From: Mytilus galloprovincialis
Taxonomy: Eukaryota > Mollusca > Bivalvia > Mytilida > Mytilidae
DNA: 64,000 nucleotides
Reading direction: 5' to 3'
Assembly (NCBI RefSeq): GCF_965363235.1
Contig: NC_134849.1
Location: 55,188,122-55,252,121, forward strand
Position numbers and translations under genes: made by a program. The notes under the pieces are model-generated. The model saw only the letters and a list, made by a program, of their open reading frames with translations. It searched no databases and was not told the DNA's origin. Of this stretch, positions 62,788-64,000 are shown piece after piece (the first letter of the stretch is position 1; the number at the start of each line of letters is the position of its first letter).

Positions 62788-64000
62788 ATGGCAGATGGTA
62801 ACTTTAGTGACAATAACAAATTCCTTCAGCAAAACTGTCGAGACAATTGGCCTCTCTGGACATGCATGCTTGGCAATGTAAGCGGCATGTGTAGCACCAC
62901 GCTGTGGTTCATTGTTCTACTTCCGCAAGTATAGAAGAACTTCCGCCGGAAGTCAGTAAGAGGACTCGATGTACTATGGGCAACATAGAATTTTACGGCA
63001 TCGTTGATTAACTTATTCTTCGTATTTTTATATGCCAAAATACCAATTTATGGACAAATAAGTTCGGTATATTGTCCTATTTTGGAATTTACACTTCTTG
63101 TACAATTTTGGATTTAGAAAAGTACCAAAAGATACTAAAAATAATTTACCCTTCTGTGTGTGTTGTCACGTGGTCGGCTATTATTGCTGTTGAACTGCTA
63201 TTCAAAGTGGAGAATTTCATAGAATATGTGGCAATCGTATTATGGTGCATAGAAACCTTTCCACAGGTAATATTCATATGTTAATTTCGAAGTGCAAGCC
63301 TAGAGCAATATGAAACGATGGAATGAATGTGAAGTCATAGCACATGTTTTTGATGTACTTTACAAGGATAAGGGGCTAATATACATTTGGTATAATATTT
63401 TTTAGGGTGCTCAAAAAAAAACTCTTTTGCATATTATGATTGATGTAGAATAAACATTTCCGTAATATGGATAGAAGTTAAATCTATCGTAGTTGTCAGT
63501 ATGTCCAGATTTATATTAAAAAATAAATCATTATTTTTAACGCCTATATAGATTTGTTTAGCATATTTGAGTGGTCTCTTTTGATAATAATACAAAATGT
63601 AAAAGTATGACATAAATTCAAGTAATATAACTGTTATAATCAAGCAAACAAGTCCATAATAAAGAAACACGAATCAATTAAGAATCGTCTGTCGTCAGTT
63701 CTTCGATCAAAAATCTCATAATTGTTCTATTTCCTTGACATTTTTGATTTGATAATTCATCTTTCTTTATTAAGGAACAAACATGAAATTAGGTCAATTA
63801 TCACCAAATCCATTTTCGTTTGAATTGCCTTAATTTGATATCAGCGCTTCTTGTTACTTTTAAGGGAATGTTGAACTTATTTACACATGCTATATCGCCA
63901 AAGGCATTGATAATTGCATTCACTTTTGGTTATTAGGAATTTAAGATAGCATATTCACACTCTATTGTGAATGGAATGACGTCGTTAGTAGTTCAGTATC
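62788..64000 (+). pseudogene. PQ-loop (SLC66-like) transporter gene copy, apparently broken, runs off the right edge
   Basis: A 5' acceptor (TTGCAG, 62761-62766) precedes ATG 62788. The first exon encodes NWPLWTCMLGNVSGMCSTTL then WFIVLLPQ, the first PQ motif; then KNFRRKSVRGLDVLW, NFTASLINLFFVFLYAKIP and PILEFTLLVQFW, a clear PQ-loop repeat and following helices. The second PQ motif (YVAIVLWCIETFPQ) ends at 63266, where GTAATA starts an intron. The next exon starts after TTATTAG at 63937 with EFKIAYSHSIVNGMTS. PQ-loop proteins are seven-helix transporters, often lysosomal. The reading is interrupted by in-frame TAG at 62932 and 62986 and by a one-base frame change near 63115. The retained intron shows it is not a processed copy. 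It may be a recent pseudogene, a null allele, or an assembly error. Confidence 0.7.

Noticed and set aside
62932-62988. Rescue of the PQ-loop gene by A-to-I editing of its two TAG codons
   Set aside because: Editing could turn TAG into a tryptophan codon, but the frame change further on cannot be explained that way. A pseudogene, null allele or sequence error is simpler.

Overview
The window looks like nuclear DNA from a bivalve mollusc, most likely a marine mussel (Mytilus-like). This is inferred from the AT-rich sequence, the many-exon genes with GT-AG introns, and several dispersed repeat families that I recognise as typical of mussel genomes. No rRNA, bona fide tRNA, CRISPR array, LTR element or long reverse-transcriptase ORF was seen.

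The core is a head-to-tail tandem array of three paralogous genes, all on the + strand: receptor A (5072-18491, about 490 aa), receptor B (23861-35462, about 853 aa) and receptor C (42674-56607, about 896 aa). Each was assembled by reading exons with matching splice phases. All three have ten coding exons with the same intron phase series (1,1,0,1,1,1,1,1,2). Each predicts a type I membrane protein: signal peptide, a C-type-lectin-like (CTLD) N-half, a WSC-like cysteine module encoded by two exons, the CTLD C-half, a second CTLD encoded by two exons, a short variable stalk, one transmembrane helix, and a cytoplasmic tail encoded by a single last exon. The tails differ greatly: 123 residues in A, about 510 in B and about 560 in C. 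B and C carry arrays of acidic YxxI/L motifs (YDDI, YDEI, YAEI) plus YxxM motifs. This suggests tyrosine-kinase/SH2 signalling receptors, plausibly for immunity or phagocytosis, with fast-evolving tails. No gene name could be recognised.

Layout: 1-5071 intergenic with repeats; 5072-18640 receptor A; 18.6-23.8 kb a repeat cluster (tRNA-headed SINE, tandem duplication); 23.86-35.6 kb receptor B; 35.6-42.6 kb intergenic with nested MITEs and an approximately 3.2 kb degenerate inverted repeat; 42.67-56.8 kb receptor C; 56.8-62.7 kb intergenic with SINE and other repeats; 62788 to the right edge a PQ-loop (SLC66-like) transporter gene copy that appears broken.

Introns are packed with short non-autonomous DNA transposons (MITEs with TTAA, TA, TAA and 9-bp target duplications), fold-backs and SINE fragments. 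In at least four places a repeat copy lies within about 20-60 bp of a receptor exon's 3' splice site. All domain calls are by eye from sequence patterns. None has been checked against a database.
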